The notes beneath the pieces are model-generated. The model was given only the letters and a program-made list of their open reading frames with translations, was not told where the DNA came from and did no database searches. A DNA stretch of 50,230 nt, taken from Clostridium cuniculi. Its GTDB lineage: Bacteria; Bacillota; Clostridia; Clostridiales; Clostridiaceae. Numbering within the stretch: position 1 is the first letter of the stretch; each line of letters opens with the position of its first letter. Below, piece after piece: positions 1 to 9,059 of the stretch. The stretch is taken from positions 1 to 50,230 of the forward strand of contig NZ_SMUS01000031.1 in NCBI RefSeq assembly GCF_004353185.1, in the 5' to 3' direction. Both the position numbers and the translations under genes were made by a program.

Positions 1-1291
1 CCCTTCCGTCTGGAGTTCTTTGTCTACTACACATAAAACCTAAAGTACCAAGTGCTACTGCTCCATATGTTTCACTACTTTCGTCTAAATCTTCAAAAAG
101 CATAGCTCTTATATGTTGCTTTTGTGCCACCGACTTTTGGGCTCTTATCATAGCTTTAGTAGAATCAATAAATCCTTGTACCTCTCCAGCTTTCACGCTA
201 CCATCATTGTTTAAAATACTATTAACTCTATTAGATATATCAACTTGCTCATTAAAATAATTTGATATTTCATTCCCTAACTCTATAGAATTATATTCCC
301 CTGTTAATTCATCACGTTCAAAGTCAATTACTCTAGCTTTTACATCTATATCTAATTCTTTTATATAACAAGTTACTGTATCACCTTGCTTTACATCAAC
401 AAGGACTTTAAAATCTTTATAAGCTGTTGTATTACTTAAATCAATCATATCAATTTTGTAATTAACCGTTGGCTTGTCTATTCCATTCTCATAAAGTAAA
501 TTACATTGTCTTATTAACTCTGCTCTTGCTTCTTCAATTGTATTAAAACCTTCTTCATCTTCTACACTTTCTTTAACTTTTATATCTTCAAAGGTTATAA
601 CTCTTTCTTTAATATTTGCATATTTATTAATATTCGGACTATCAACCCAAAGGGTAGCACCATCTAACATTAAACCATCATATCCAACTGGTATAATTCT
701 TGTTACTACATCTTCAAAATTAATATCCTCTTCTATAGCATTAAGGTTATAACCAAATTCAACTCTAACTCCATTATCCTCACCTATTTGCTCATTAACA
801 TATACATCAAAGTTCTCTGTGTAAAATTCTCCGCCCCATCTATTTAAAAAGCTATTTTCATCATCTCCAACAATAGCCTCAACTATATTTTTTCTAACAT
901 AATAAGATGTATTAACTGCTGTTATATTACTATGTCCAGTAAATGGAGTATCTTTTAAAACATAATTCAAAGCCTCTTCCCCTGTCATGTTTGTTGGTCT
1001 TACATCTAGTAAAACTTTGTCTATCAAATCATAAAATAAAGGCCTTGCATAAGCTGTTATAGTATCAAATGATTTTACTATATTAAATATTCTGTATAGC
1101 ACTTTCTTTCCTGTTATATCAGAAGCTAATACATTGTCCGTATTAATATATTTCCATCTTCCTATATCATCTATTTGATGTTCTAAAGTAATCATACTTT
1201 CACTATTACTATATACACATGAAATAGGTTGTAATGTTATATCTCCATTATTTTCATAATTAGTATTATTTTTAAGATATATTTCTATCAT
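1..1291 (-). CDS. Phage tail endopeptidase / minor structural protein, 5' part only
   Basis: The frame stays open from an ATG at 1291 to the window edge, about 430 codons, so the C-terminus is missing. GGAGGTG lies 7 bases before the ATG. The product resembles the N-terminal structural domain of prophage tail endopeptidases (Tal / tail-lysin family): it begins MIEIYLKN, and the last readable stretch, GFMCSRQRTPDGR, resembles the GFM..QRTPDGR segment common in these proteins. Such proteins form the tail tip beneath the distal tail protein and often end in a peptidoglycan-cleaving domain. It follows the Dit gene directly, as expected for a siphovirus tail. The assignment rests on family resemblance and position; any lytic domain would lie outside the window. 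Confidence 0.75.
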   Translation of the reverse strand, partial: MIEIYLKNNTNYENNGDITLQPISCVYSNSESMITLEHQIDDIGRWKYINTDNVLASDITGKKVLYRIFNIVKSFDTITAYARPLFYDLIDKVLLDVRPTNMTGEEALNYVLKDTPFTGHSNITAVNTSYYVRKNIVEAIVGDDENSFLNRWGGEFYTENFDVYVNEQIGEDNGVRVEFGYNLNAIEEDINFEDVVTRIIPVGYDGLMLDGATLWVDSPNINKYANIKERVITFEDIKVKESVEDEEGFNTIEEARAELIRQCNLLYENGIDKPTVNYKIDMIDLSNTTAYKDFKVLVDVKQGDTVTCYIKELDIDVKARVIDFERDELTGEYNSIELGNEISNYFNEQVDISNRVNSILNNDGSVKAGEVQGFIDSTKAMIRAQKSVAQKQHIRAMLFEDLDESSETYGAVALGTLGFMCSRQRTPDGR

Positions 1292-1993
1292 TTATAAACA
1301 CCTCCAATTAGGTATTATTTTTATATCAAAACCTTCATTAAAGCTAAATGTATTATCTCCTTCTTTTAGTTCTAAATCTTGATATCTTCCTTTTAAAGCT
1401 ACGTTATTAATTGTTCCATCTTCTCGATAACACAATCCTAGCTCCGTATTAATAGTAAGATTTTGTCCTATATTTGCCGTTACTTCTTTCCCATTTACAT
1501 TTAATTTTAAATTCCCTTCACCAGTTATTAAATAAATAGGATTAGTTTCCTCATATTGATTAAATAAAGATTTCCCTAATATAATTTCTTCTAACCCTTC
1601 CACTAAATAATCATATGGTTCACAAGTAAAAATTGCTGTAAATTTTCCTGCTTTTCTTATTAATCTTTCAGGAGTATCTATTTTTACCGTATTAACTTTA
1701 TAATAAAAATCGAAATCATCGCTAAACTTTAATTTATTATCATTAATGCTTAATAGCCATTTCTTTATACTTCTAAAATCTCGGCCCCATTCACTAGGCT
1801 TTTTAGAAATAAAATTAAAGGATATAGGTATTTCTATATCCTTATATCCTTTTTCTCTATATAAAGTTTTCCCGCCTGGCACCCTAACTGTTTCATACTC
1901 CATTTCTGGTGAAGGCTTTGAAGGTCTTGTTTCTACCATTGCCTTAACATCTAAATTACTTCTATTATTAAAAACAATAAAAAATCTATGCAA
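1292..1993 (-). CDS. Distal tail protein (Dit family)
   Basis: This 233-residue protein looks like the siphovirus distal tail component that joins the tail tube to the tip complex. It carries the family's early pattern of a tailored proline-rich loop followed by EIPISFNF, and a beta-rich C-terminal half. The start codon is TTG at 1993, within the last codons of the tape-measure gene (8-base overlap). A GAAAGGTAGAG ribosome-binding stretch supports this start. Its position between the tape measure and the tail endopeptidase is the standard order for SPP1/TP901-like tails. The function is inferred from family resemblance and gene order. Confidence 0.8.
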   Translation of the reverse strand: MHRFFIVFNNRSNLDVKAMVETRPSKPSPEMEYETVRVPGGKTLYREKGYKDIEIPISFNFISKKPSEWGRDFRSIKKWLLSINDNKLKFSDDFDFYYKVNTVKIDTPERLIRKAGKFTAIFTCEPYDYLVEGLEEIILGKSLFNQYEETNPIYLITGEGNLKLNVNGKEVTANIGQNLTINTELGLCYREDGTINNVALKGRYQDLELKEGDNTFSFNEGFDIKIIPNWRCL

Positions 1994-4646
1994 TTTTAAC
2001 TCTACCTTTCTTCACTTTATAATTTTTTGCGCTTTTTCCTACACCATTTACAACCAATTTCTTAGTTTCTTTTCCTATTGATTTTCCATCTAATTTAGTC
2101 TCATTTGTTAAGTATACATTAATTTGGTTTTCGTTTGATGATCCATTACTACTAAAATCAGGTGCTACTATATTAGGAATTGAAGCGTCTGCCATTCTTT
2201 GACCTGCTCTTGCCACTTCGTCCTTCATTTCTGTTATACCATTTACAAACCCTTCCCCAGTATAAACACCAAATTGTTTAAATACTCTTGAAGGTGAATG
2301 TATCCCTAATAATTTTTTAGCTCCTTGAATAGCTCCATTTACAACACCTTTAACACTTTCAACAACACTACTAGCCATATTTTTTATTCCGCTTATTAAT
2401 CCTTGAATTATATTTCTACCAATATCAAATAAATTAATATTTCTAAAGAAATCCATGACATTGTTCCAAATGTTCGATATTGTCTCTTTAACTTCTTTCA
2501 TTTTTCCTGAAATAGATTCTTTTATATTAGTAAACTTTTCTTTTACATAATTCTTTATATTTTCTAGAGTATTTAAAAACGTTTCTTTTATCTTAGCCCA
2601 TGTTTCACTAAAGAAATTTTTTATGCTTCCCCAAATTTCAATACATTTAGCTTTTATTTCATCCCAATTTTTATATAATAATACGCCTATCGCTATAAGT
2701 GCTGTTATAACTCCAATAACTATTAATACCGGTGCTGAAATTGCACCTATCCCAACACCTAAAGCACCTGCAAGACTTGTTAAAGTAACTATCATGGGCA
2801 TAATTGCTGCAAATAATCCCATTAATATTCCTAGCACACTTATTATTGCTACTATTGTACCTGCAAGTTCTGGATTTGCTGACATCCATTCTGCAATTTT
2901 TGATACTATATTGGCTATGGCTTCAAATAATGGATATAACGCTGTCTCTATATCTGATAATGCTTGTTTAAGTTTAACCATAGGATCTGAATTAACTTTA
3001 CTCATTGTATCATTAAGGCCATTCATATTTTCTTCTGCTGTTTGTATACCATAATCCATAGATAAAAGAGTATCAATTATTACATCGCCTTGATCTTCCC
3101 ACATGGTTCCAAACAATTTAACGCCTAGTTGATTTTTAAGAGTTGCGTCTTCAACCTTCGATAACTCCATAGCAACTTGTCTCATTGCTTCTCCGCCTTT
3201 TTCACTTCCACTTGCAACATCTTTGCCCCATTGTTCTAACTGTTTCCCTGTTACACCTATTTTCTTAAGTAAATTTGATGTTTCATCGTCTACCCCTTGA
3301 GCAAATTCAGCTAAAACAATTCTACCTTCTTTTAATCCATCTAATAAGTTATCAATGTTCCAACTCTTATTGTCTACACCTTTAGCCATTATTTGTTGTA
3401 TTTCTTCTGCAGAAAATCCCGCACGTTTAAGTTGTGAACCATATTCTGCTATAATATCTAATTGATCTGGTGGAAAACCTATTTTTAATAATGCGTCAAC
3501 CATTCCTAAAGCATTTTCTTGACTTATATTAAGTCCTGCTGCTATCTCGTTACTTTCCTGAATAAGCTCTTTAAAATCTATATCACTAAATGCTGATGAT
3601 ATGGCTCCAGCATATTTTACTATTGCTTCGTTACTTTCATCACTAGCGTCTTTATTCAAAGCCCACTGTTTCCTTACACCTTCAAGTGCTTCCTCCGCTT
3701 CAATTCCATAAGTTTGTACAGAATAAATTGCATTTTTAACACTTTCTTTACTTTCTTCAGGAACATCAAAAACTATATCTACCTTAGTATTAAAACTTGC
3801 AAAGTCAAGAGATTTTTCTATAGCGTCCTCAATACCTTGTATTGCTCCTGCACCTGCTCCAATACCAACTATTTTATCCCCTAGATCCATAGCACTATCT
3901 TTTGCACTATCCATACTTTCTCTTAAATCATTAGTGCTATTTCTAACTCTATCTATATCATCTGCAGAGTTATCTATATCACTTAACTGTTGTTCTAAGT
4001 CTTTTACTTCTTTTTCTGCTTTTTGAATTTCTCTTCTAAAAGCTCTGTAATTACTTTCTCCTAAATCTCCACTTTTAAATTTTTGTTCTACCTCTTCTTG
4101 AGTATCTTTTAATTTTCTAAGACTTTGTGTTGACTCTTCCAATTGCTTTTGTAACAACTCTTGTTTTTGTGCTAATAACTCAACATTACCTGGATCAAAC
4201 TTTAATAATTTTTCTACTTCTTTTAATTCACTTTGTAAATCTATAACCTCTTCTGTTACTTCTTTAATATCTCCACTATTTACCTTAGATAATTTTTCTT
4301 TTAAATTACTTATAGATTTTTCTGTATATTCTATTTCTCTTCTAAAGGCTCTATATTGTTTTTCGCCAATTTCTCCACTATTAAATTGTTTTTCAACCTC
4401 TTCTTGCGCCGCCTTTAATCTATTAAGTTTTTCAGTTGTATTTTCTAATTGCTTAGTTAATATATCTTGTTTTTGTGCTAATGCTTCAACATTACCTGGA
4501 TCAAATTTTAATAATCTTTCAACATCTCGTAACTCTCCTTGTAACTCCATAGACTTACTTGTTACATCACTAAGCGCCTTTTCTAATCCTGTAGTTTTAC
4601 CTTCTAATTCTATAGTAATTCCTTTTATTCTACTTTTCCCTGCCAT
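1986..4646 (-). CDS. Tape measure protein
   Basis: This 886-residue protein is the longest of the tail module and sets tail length. The first ~230 residues are charged coiled coil containing a duplicated block of about 87 residues with a 102-residue period; each copy has LLKFDPGN and YRAFRREI. Hydrophobic segments near residues 595-665 resemble the membrane-active part of tape measures, and a KNWDEIKAK-type helical region follows. The ATG at 4646 has AGGAGG 8 bases upstream. A GTG at 4655 is in frame but lies within that ribosome-binding region, so I reject it. The gene follows the frameshifted tail chaperone, as expected. Confidence 0.9.
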   Translation of the reverse strand: MAGKSRIKGITIELEGKTTGLEKALSDVTSKSMELQGELRDVERLLKFDPGNVEALAQKQDILTKQLENTTEKLNRLKAAQEEVEKQFNSGEIGEKQYRAFRREIEYTEKSISNLKEKLSKVNSGDIKEVTEEVIDLQSELKEVEKLLKFDPGNVELLAQKQELLQKQLEESTQSLRKLKDTQEEVEQKFKSGDLGESNYRAFRREIQKAEKEVKDLEQQLSDIDNSADDIDRVRNSTNDLRESMDSAKDSAMDLGDKIVGIGAGAGAIQGIEDAIEKSLDFASFNTKVDIVFDVPEESKESVKNAIYSVQTYGIEAEEALEGVRKQWALNKDASDESNEAIVKYAGAISSAFSDIDFKELIQESNEIAAGLNISQENALGMVDALLKIGFPPDQLDIIAEYGSQLKRAGFSAEEIQQIMAKGVDNKSWNIDNLLDGLKEGRIVLAEFAQGVDDETSNLLKKIGVTGKQLEQWGKDVASGSEKGGEAMRQVAMELSKVEDATLKNQLGVKLFGTMWEDQGDVIIDTLLSMDYGIQTAEENMNGLNDTMSKVNSDPMVKLKQALSDIETALYPLFEAIANIVSKIAEWMSANPELAGTIVAIISVLGILMGLFAAIMPMIVTLTSLAGALGVGIGAISAPVLIVIGVITALIAIGVLLYKNWDEIKAKCIEIWGSIKNFFSETWAKIKETFLNTLENIKNYVKEKFTNIKESISGKMKEVKETISNIWNNVMDFFRNINLFDIGRNIIQGLISGIKNMASSVVESVKGVVNGAIQGAKKLLGIHSPSRVFKQFGVYTGEGFVNGITEMKDEVARAGQRMADASIPNIVAPDFSSNGSSNENQINVYLTNETKLDGKSIGKETKKLVVNGVGKSAKNYKVKKGRVKIA
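3978..4544 (-). repeat. Tandem duplication inside the tape-measure gene
   Basis: Two diverged copies of about 260 bases encode coiled-coil units with the same landmarks (LLKFDPGN, LAQKQ, QEEVE, YRAFRREI) in the same order. LLKFDPGN recurs at residues 48 and 150 counted from the upstream GTG, a period of 102 residues. Duplications of this kind lengthen a tape measure. The copies differ at many codons, so the event is not recent. Confidence 0.85.
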
Positions 4647-4664
4647 ACTCTTCACCTCCTTACT

Positions 4665-4877
4665 TTAGAAATTATCGTAATCGCTTTGTGTGGCTCTTCT
4701 AGCTTGTTTATTATCTTCATTATTTCTATTATTTATCTCAATCCACTCGTCCATATAATCAAGGCACATTCCTATTGTCATTTCTTCCATTTCATATATA
4801 GACAAATCAACTTTTTTACATAAATAAAGGAATAGTTCAGTTGTTAAACTTTCACTATCCCCGCCTGAATTTTCTAT
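4665..4877 (-). CDS. Tail assembly chaperone extension (gpT-like), reached by -1 frameshift
   Basis: The minus-1 frame after the upstream chaperone gene stays open for about 70 codons and ends at TAA 4665-4667. It has no useful start codon of its own. The product reads ENSGGDSESL at the start and ends with RRATQSDYDNF, closely resembling the C-terminal ATQ.DFDNF tail of frameshifted chaperone products in Firmicute siphophages. Position immediately upstream of the tape measure, which the extended product is thought to bind, fits the lambda gpG/gpGT model. The combined product would be about 183 residues. Confidence 0.85.
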   Translation of the reverse strand: MENSGGDSESLTTELFLYLCKKVDLSIYEMEEMTIGMCLDYMDEWIEINNRNNEDNKQARRATQSDYDNF

Positions 4878-5215
4878 TTTTTTTTAGTCTGTATACTTGA
4901 TAATATTAACTCCTGTAATTCTGGAATAATATCAAACAATGGAAATTCATCAAATCCATCAAGCCATGTTATAGGATCAGGAGTTTTAGGCTCTGCGGTT
5001 TTTGCAAGAACCCAAATAACATTATAAAAAACATCAAAGTCCACTCTGTCTATTTTTTTCATGTTTATTTTTTTACTATTTAATCCATCTAAAGCACTTA
5101 ATTTTATTATGTCTACAAAGAAATCTCTTTTAAATTGTTTCTTATATTTTAATGGAGTTGCTGCAGTAGATTTAAAAGTTACTTTCTTTCCATCAATCAC
5201 TATCGTTTTTTCCAT
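4874..5215 (-). CDS. Tail assembly chaperone (gpG-like)
   Basis: This 113-residue protein starts MEKTIVIDG and lies between the tail tube and tape-measure genes, the position of the tail assembly chaperone. It ends in a run of lysines encoded by the A9 slippery tract, with the stop TAG immediately after it. In this family the short form is made in excess and a minority of ribosomes shift to the -1 frame to make the long form. Sequence similarity to named families is weak by eye; position and frameshift signal carry the call. Confidence 0.85.
   Translation of the reverse strand: MEKTIVIDGKKVTFKSTAATPLKYKKQFKRDFFVDIIKLSALDGLNSKKINMKKIDRVDFDVFYNVIWVLAKTAEPKTPDPITWLDGFDEFPLFDIIPELQELILSSIQTKKK
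4877..4885 (-). other. Slippery site for programmed -1 frameshift
   Basis: A run of nine A residues on the coding strand reads ACT AAA AAA AAA TAG in the zero frame. Tandem lysine codons can slip back one base with full re-pairing, and the zero-frame stop follows at once. Slippage fuses the 113-residue chaperone to the downstream open frame. Confidence 0.8.
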
Positions 5216-5220
5216 ATTAT

Positions 5221-5847
5221 TTACTCCTTAACCTTACTTTCTTTTGACTCTGCTTCTTTTTGTAAAGAAATCGCCTCTGCCTTTTCATATACTTTTTTAT
5301 ACCAGCTATTATAAATATTATCTGGTGTATTTGTTGTAGTTTTTGTTTTAACTGCTAAATCCGTCATTCTAGGACTTGATACAAAAGATAATTCATTTGT
5401 ATTTGGCTCCTTTGTATTAGTTTTTGTTGAAGAGCTTATACTTGGTCTACTAGCACTACATTTATACAATACATGTCTTGTTGCTTTTACATCTCCATCA
5501 AACTCAAATAAAAGCGCAAAATCTTTCCCTGTTTTATTTGCCTTTTCAGTGATTACCTCATCTGTTTCGTCTTTTTCTTCTCCTAAACACTCTATAGCGA
5601 ATTGATCTGGGATATTAGCAATATTTAATGTACCATCATAACCTTGATTATTAGCAGCAGTATAATACAACATATCATCTGCATAAAATTCAGTCATTTC
5701 ACCTCTTGGCTCTAATGTTAACTCAACCATTCCAGGTATTCTCACAGGCGTTCCATAAGTTATACTTTCTTCTGTTTCTTCTTCTATAGGCACATAATGT
5801 GCATTTTTTAATCCAAACGTAACTTTATTTTCTTTTTTTCTAGTCAT
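5221..5847 (-). CDS. Major tail (tube) protein, phi13 type
   Basis: The 208-residue product has the layout of Firmicute phi13-family major tail proteins: TFGLKNAHYVPI near the N-terminus, TYGTPVRIPGMVELTLEPRGE, then FYADDMLYYTAANNQGYDG. It polymerises into the tail tube. It lies between the tail-completion genes and the tail chaperone, the usual place, and has no Ig-like C-terminal extension. The C-terminal residues after WYKKVY are charged and probably flexible. Confidence 0.9.
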   Translation of the reverse strand: MTRKKENKVTFGLKNAHYVPIEEETEESITYGTPVRIPGMVELTLEPRGEMTEFYADDMLYYTAANNQGYDGTLNIANIPDQFAIECLGEEKDETDEVITEKANKTGKDFALLFEFDGDVKATRHVLYKCSASRPSISSSTKTNTKEPNTNELSFVSSPRMTDLAVKTKTTTNTPDNIYNSWYKKVYEKAEAISLQKEAESKESKVKE

Positions 5848-6162
5848 CTATATCATCTCCACTTCATATATTCTTTGAAACACTTTTTCGCTTGCTATCC
5901 ATTCCTCTGAACATTCGTAAGGTATTTCATTTTCATTTAATAAATCTTCTAATTTTTTCTCTGCTTCTAAATCTTTTGTACTTGTATATAGTTCAATTCT
6001 AATATTTTCAATCTTTTTATATACTTCATTATCAGCAAAGAAATTTTCACTTCCAGCAGCTAAATATGTTATAAAAGGTAAACTTGTTTTTTCTTCAAAA
6101 TGTGAATAAGCCACTGGATACCCAGTAGCTTTTAGAATTGCGTATAAATTCTCTAATGTCAT
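5848..6162 (-). CDS. Tail completion / tail terminator-like protein
   Basis: This 104-residue protein (MTLENLYAILKATGYPVAYSHF) has the short alpha/beta form and the LPFITY motif of siphovirus tail terminator (tail completion) proteins. These cap the tail tube and provide the surface for head joining. It overlaps the upstream HK97 gp10-like gene by 4 bases and is immediately followed by the major tail gene. The assignment is by position and general form and is less certain than that of its neighbours. Confidence 0.65.
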   Translation of the reverse strand: MTLENLYAILKATGYPVAYSHFEEKTSLPFITYLAAGSENFFADNEVYKKIENIRIELYTSTKDLEAEKKLEDLLNENEIPYECSEEWIASEKVFQRIYEVEMI

Positions 6163-6530
6163 CTTTTAATCACCTTTTTTACTTCACTTACATATTCTTT
6201 TATAGCCTCTTCCTCTGCAGGTTTTATATGTGGTATTCCATCAACTTTACCACCATTAACTTTTGCATGGCCATTTTCAAGTAAATGTGTTAATTGATAC
6301 TTAGTTTTATTATGAATTATTCTTTTCCCCTTTATAGTAGAAACTCTCCAACCTTTAGCATAAGCTCCACCATTCTTTTTTCTTTTGGGACTATTTTTTC
6401 TTAAATTACTTACAGTTTTCTTAGCAACTTTATCTCCTGCTATTGAAATTCCCTCTTCAACTTCCTCTTTATAATCTGAAAGTATCTTAGCAAATTCTTT
6501 TGATATCCCATTAATATTTACTTTACTCAT
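6159..6530 (-). CDS. HK97 gp10-like head-tail protein
   Basis: The 123-residue product resembles HK97 gp10 family proteins, which act at the head-tail junction or tail completion. Typical features are the early NGISKEFAKIL helix, LRKNSPKR, the short basic strand GWRVSTIKGKRIIHN and the segment HLLENGHAKVNGG followed by PHIKPAEEEA. I prefer the ATG at 6530, with AGGTG upstream, to an in-frame GTG at 6539. It overlaps the preceding head closure gene by 8 bases. Confidence 0.85.
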   Translation of the reverse strand: MSKVNINGISKEFAKILSDYKEEVEEGISIAGDKVAKKTVSNLRKNSPKRKKNGGAYAKGWRVSTIKGKRIIHNKTKYQLTHLLENGHAKVNGGKVDGIPHIKPAEEEAIKEYVSEVKKVIKR

Positions 6531-6834
6531 TCTTTTCACCTACAAATTCACTACAAACTATCTCTATAACTCCATCATCTTTTACGTAAGTTCTTGTAAC
6601 TACATATTTAGTATCTAAATATACAAGGCTTGTTTCACCTTTATATTCAAATTTTCTTATGTTGAATTTTAATACAGGTTTCATGCCTGCTATTTTAGCA
6701 TTATAAAACTCACTTAATGATATTGAAGAAAAATCGACTAATACTTTTCTCTTCTTATCTGTTTTTATCCAGCCACCAATTTTATCTTGTTTAAGTTCAG
6801 TTTCTATTAAATATATAGGATTTATATATTTCAT
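6523..6834 (-). CDS. Phage head closure protein (head-tail adaptor)
   Basis: This 103-residue beta-rich protein matches the form of SPP1 gp16 / head-tail joining proteins, with ETELKQDKIGGWIK at the N-terminus and LDTKYVVTRTYVKDDG towards the end. It would seal the portal-connector channel after packaging. It lies between the gp6-like connector and the gp10-like gene, the conserved order in HK97-type modules. Confidence 0.8.
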   Translation of the reverse strand: MKYINPIYLIETELKQDKIGGWIKTDKKRKVLVDFSSISLSEFYNAKIAGMKPVLKFNIRKFEYKGETSLVYLDTKYVVTRTYVKDDGVIEIVCSEFVGEKNE

Positions 6835-6840
6835 ATCAAT

Positions 6841-7104
6841 TTACCCCCTACAAATTTGCATTGCTATCATTTTGAAGGCAGGGGAAAACTTAGTATCCCC
6901 CGACTTATTGTTCAATAAATCATTAACTCCTATTGATATACAAGCGTATACCTCTTCTTTACTTTCTTCCTTTATTTTAAGGCCACCATTTATAAGATAT
7001 TGCTTAACAGCTCTTATCTTACCTTTTATATTCCTTAAAACATCTTCGTCATATGTGGTAATCCCTAAATCCGATAACACAAAATTTAAAATTTCTTCGT
7101 CCAT
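6841..7104 (-). CDS. Head-tail connector protein (gp6-like)
   Basis: This 87-residue all-helical protein directly follows the capsid gene, the usual place of HK97 gp6 / SPP1 gp15-like connectors that ring the portal. Visible features are the acidic N-terminus and the helix AVKQYLINGG, which resembles the hinge region of this family. Only 2 bases separate it from the capsid gene. The call rests on size, predicted helices and position. Confidence 0.75.
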   Translation of the reverse strand: MDEEILNFVLSDLGITTYDEDVLRNIKGKIRAVKQYLINGGLKIKEESKEEVYACISIGVNDLLNNKSGDTKFSPAFKMIAMQICRG

Positions 7105-7106
7105 AT

Positions 7107-8444
7107 TTACTCCTTATCTAATTGTAAGTCTTCTTGTAGGTTTTTACTTCTTGATCTAGTTGCACTCTTTTTCTTTAAATAAATTAATCCACCTGCACCT
7201 ACTAATTTATTAGAGCTATCCTTTCCTATTGCCATTTTTCCATCTACAATCATTAAGCATTTATGGATCCACTTATTTTTATCCTCATCAAAATACTTTT
7301 TGTAGTACATAGATAAATTAGAATTTAATAAATATTGTTCTAAGTTCACTAATGCTCCAAATACTTCATCCTCTGCAGCATTATCATATCCCTTGAATTG
7401 GTCTGTTGTTAATACCTCTCTACCATTTAATATTTTTCTTCCTTTTTCATCTATTCTTCCTAAACCTATCTTTTGCCCTGTAGTATCTACCATTGAATTT
7501 AAATGCATTTCCCAAGTTTGTTTGTTCATCATGTAAACTAAACTGTCATTATCATATGCTTCATCAACTGCAGCTTCAGCCTTTGCCCAACCTTTAACAG
7601 TTCCTACTTCTGTTGTATTAAATGTTACAATATTCTTTTCTGGTAAATCTGCAATTTTTGTTAATCCTAAAGGTTGACCACTTCCTGAACCACTTACAAC
7701 TGCAGTTTCAATAGCTCTAATCATGGCCTTTTTAAGTTGCTTCACCATTGTTTGCTCAAATATTGGTAAAGCTACTGTTGCTGCTAATAATCCAATTGCA
7801 ACCTTTGCCTCTAACATATGATATCCAAATGTTATTTTCGCTTCCATTTTCCCCTTCTGTTCATCTGATGGTGAACTTTCATCTGATAACCATGTTGCCT
7901 CTGGCATTATTTCGCTAATAGGAATAGCAACTCCACCTTGATATTGAGTTTGTGTTATTTTATTAATTATCTTTCCTTCTACAGTTAAATCTTCAATTAC
8001 TTTATTCATAATTGTAGTCGGAATAACTGCAGCAACATCTCCTACAACTGTTAATTCCGCTGACCTTTGTTCATTTTTAAATTTTTCAGGAATTGGCGTT
8101 CCACTAACTATATAATTTTTAAATGCTTGTCTATATTCTAATGAACTATACATATCTTCTTCTCCTTCTACACTCCTTGTTGATGTTTGTCTACCATATG
8201 TTGCTAACGGATTGAAAGCTCTTTGTTCTGGACTTTCTCCTTCATCTTTTCTTGCTGCTGGATCTTCTGTTATCCCTGCGTCTCTCTCTGCTATTTGCTC
8301 TTCTAAATTTTTAATTTCCATGTCTACTTGTGACATTTCAAGTTCAAGTGCTCTCATTTCTTCCAAAGTTTTTACAGTCTTGCTCTTTTCATATATAACG
8401 CCTCTTTTTTCTTTTGCTTTTTGTAATAATTGTTCTAAATTCAT
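7107..8444 (-). CDS. Major capsid protein, HK97 fold
   Basis: The 445-residue product has the two-part layout of HK97 capsid precursors. Residues 1 to about 105 form a coiled-coil delta domain that acts as scaffold and would be removed by the adjacent protease. The rest includes AVIPTTIMNKVIEDL, the ISEIMPEATWLSDE region and SGSGSGQPLGLT, all typical of Firmicute HK97 capsids. The C-terminal tail is basic. It lies between the protease and the connector genes. The ATG follows an AAGGAG-type site. Confidence 0.95.
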   Translation of the reverse strand: MNLEQLLQKAKEKRGVIYEKSKTVKTLEEMRALELEMSQVDMEIKNLEEQIAERDAGITEDPAARKDEGESPEQRAFNPLATYGRQTSTRSVEGEEDMYSSLEYRQAFKNYIVSGTPIPEKFKNEQRSAELTVVGDVAAVIPTTIMNKVIEDLTVEGKIINKITQTQYQGGVAIPISEIMPEATWLSDESSPSDEQKGKMEAKITFGYHMLEAKVAIGLLAATVALPIFEQTMVKQLKKAMIRAIETAVVSGSGSGQPLGLTKIADLPEKNIVTFNTTEVGTVKGWAKAEAAVDEAYDNDSLVYMMNKQTWEMHLNSMVDTTGQKIGLGRIDEKGRKILNGREVLTTDQFKGYDNAAEDEVFGALVNLEQYLLNSNLSMYYKKYFDEDKNKWIHKCLMIVDGKMAIGKDSSNKLVGAGGLIYLKKKSATRSRSKNLQEDLQLDKE

Positions 8445-8465
8445 AATTTAATTTCTCCTTTTTAA

Positions 8466-9059
8466 TTATTTATTTTTATATTGAAATTCTATTTTTCTTT
8501 TTATTAATTCTATTTCTTCATTTTGATTTAAATTATCTTCTAATAATTCAAAACTTCTCGCATATACGGAAGTTGTATCATAAAATGGTGTATCAACTAC
8601 GCTTACATCATATAACTTCCTTATAGCTGTAACCTCTCTTACAGTTTCTTCATCTCCATATGTCCAATTGTCCCCTTTATCAGAAACTGAAAATGCAAAA
8701 GACATCTTATCAATCAACCCTTCCTGGATAGATTTATAGATGTCTCTGTTGCTTTGAGTATCAATTAACTCTGCTACTATTTTTAAACCTCTTTCATCTT
8801 TGATTAACTGTAAACTTTTATTTCTAGTTCTGGCCATAATACACCAAGTATCATTATGATTATATCTTAATGGAACATCTTCCATATCTGTATAATCTAA
8901 AGCACCTCTTTTTATTACTTCTGTAAACTTTCTACAACCATATGTATGAGTTGCAGGTTGATCATATGTAATTGCATAACCTTCAATTATCATTTTACCC
9001 TCTTCATTGTCTACAGCTCTCATTTCAATGTACCTTTGTTCATTTTTAACTTTGCTCAT
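8466..9059 (-). CDS. HK97-family prohead protease
   Basis: This 197-residue serine protease would cleave the capsid delta domain during maturation. It shows the expected EGYAITYDQPATHTY opening, the catalytic-histidine region PLRYNHND and the serine region LIDKMSFAFSVSD, followed by REVTAIRKLYDVSVVDTPFY. Its start overlaps the end of the portal gene by 14 bases, so translation is probably coupled. The capsid gene follows after 21 bases. Confidence 0.95.
   Translation of the reverse strand: MSKVKNEQRYIEMRAVDNEEGKMIIEGYAITYDQPATHTYGCRKFTEVIKRGALDYTDMEDVPLRYNHNDTWCIMARTRNKSLQLIKDERGLKIVAELIDTQSNRDIYKSIQEGLIDKMSFAFSVSDKGDNWTYGDEETVREVTAIRKLYDVSVVDTPFYDTTSVYARSFELLEDNLNQNEEIELIKRKIEFQYKNK

Noticed and set aside
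2623..3054. Open frame of 143 codons on the plus strand inside the tape-measure gene
   Set aside because: It lies wholly within the tape-measure gene in another frame, has no ribosome-binding site and no family resemblance. Other antisense frames across the ribosomal and phage genes were rejected for the same reasons.
4644..4655. GTG at 4655 as the tape-measure start
   Set aside because: It lies within the stretch directly after AGGAGG, while ATG 4646 has ideal spacing.
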